Assembly: GCA_024529925.1 (NCBI GenBank)
Contig: JAFEUB010001570.1
Coordinates: 1 to 64,000, forward strand
Length of the DNA: 64,000 bases
Direction of reading: 5' to 3'
Origin: Ophthalmolycus amberensis
Taxonomy: Eukaryota; Chordata; Actinopteri; Perciformes; Zoarcidae
Position 1 is the first letter of the stretch. Every line of letters begins with the position of its first letter. Under the pieces are notes generated by a model. The model saw only the letters and a list, made by a program, of their open reading frames with translations. It was not told the DNA's origin and did no database searches. Made by a program: the position numbers and the translations under genes. Shown here piece by piece: positions 63,893-64,000 of this stretch.

Positions 63893-64000
63893 GTATACAT
63901 ATATATATATGTGTACATATATATATATGTGTACATATATATATATATATGTACACATATATATATATGTGTACATATATATATATATGTGTACATATAT
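63893..64000. repeat. Compound (TA)n/GTGTACATATAT microsatellite
   Basis: Alternating ATATAT runs and GTGTACAT words run to the window end. The sense alternates, so hairpins are likely. Confidence 0.9.

Overview
This is vertebrate nuclear DNA, and almost certainly a ray-finned (teleost) fish. The evidence is a multi-exon animal synaptic gene with GT/AG introns, two fish-type C2H2 zinc-finger genes, several fish-typical interspersed repeats (a tRNA-like SINE, CR1/L2-type LINE fragments, the dispersed repeat containing AAGTATTCAGATCCTTTACT) and an unusual load of minisatellites. No bacterial-type gene, CRISPR array, rRNA or functional tRNA gene was seen.

Layout. (1) About 135-26768, + strand: the 3' part of a RIM-family presynaptic active-zone gene, closest to RIMS2. 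I can place 29 exons. Every one has AG/GT borders, and the phases join into one open frame of 1095 codons that ends in a stop at 26766-26768. Order: PDZ, linker, C2A, long linker with a proline-rich exon, C2B. The N-terminal Rab3-binding zinc-finger part lies upstream of the window. Most large introns consist mainly of their own private minisatellite (units of about 14, 16/17, 20, 24, 27, 44 and 61/72 bp). (2) 26769-28350: 3' flank with a 57-bp tandem repeat. (3) 28355-36556, + strand: a two-exon zinc-finger gene with 13 fingers. Its intron holds a truncated LTR retroelement whose integrase lies before its reverse transcriptase (Gmr1-like order), with a 3' LTR. (4) 37530-45175: a degraded LINE reverse transcriptase (- strand) running into a 3-kb 33/36-bp array, then a 4-kb 9-bp (TAGTATCTG-like) satellite. 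(5) 45297-51948, + strand: a second, paralogous two-exon zinc-finger gene with 20 fingers, three of them shortened, and a coding minisatellite at the start of its long exon. A LINE and other dispersed repeats occupy its intron. (6) 52860-62835: a 41-bp array, then an 8.3-kb 23-bp array. (7) 62900-64000: CA/CG-rich simple repeat, a CpG-rich stretch that may be the first exon of the next gene, and AT repeats.

Function. The RIM gene would encode a scaffold that links vesicles, calcium channels and the release machinery at the presynaptic active zone. The two zinc-finger genes are probably nuclear DNA-binding proteins and look like a local duplication: same first-exon type, same phase-1 junction and the same FIQL C-terminus. 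I see no sign that they work with the RIM gene. The very long open frames inside the arrays (up to 2224 codons) follow from repeat period and low stop content and are not annotated as genes.

I did not find a convincing new molecular system. The most notable points are the wholesale takeover of the RIM introns by unrelated minisatellites, arrays that seem to have grown out of transposon sequence, the integrase-first retroelement, and the block-duplicated zinc-finger array with a repeated three-residue deletion.
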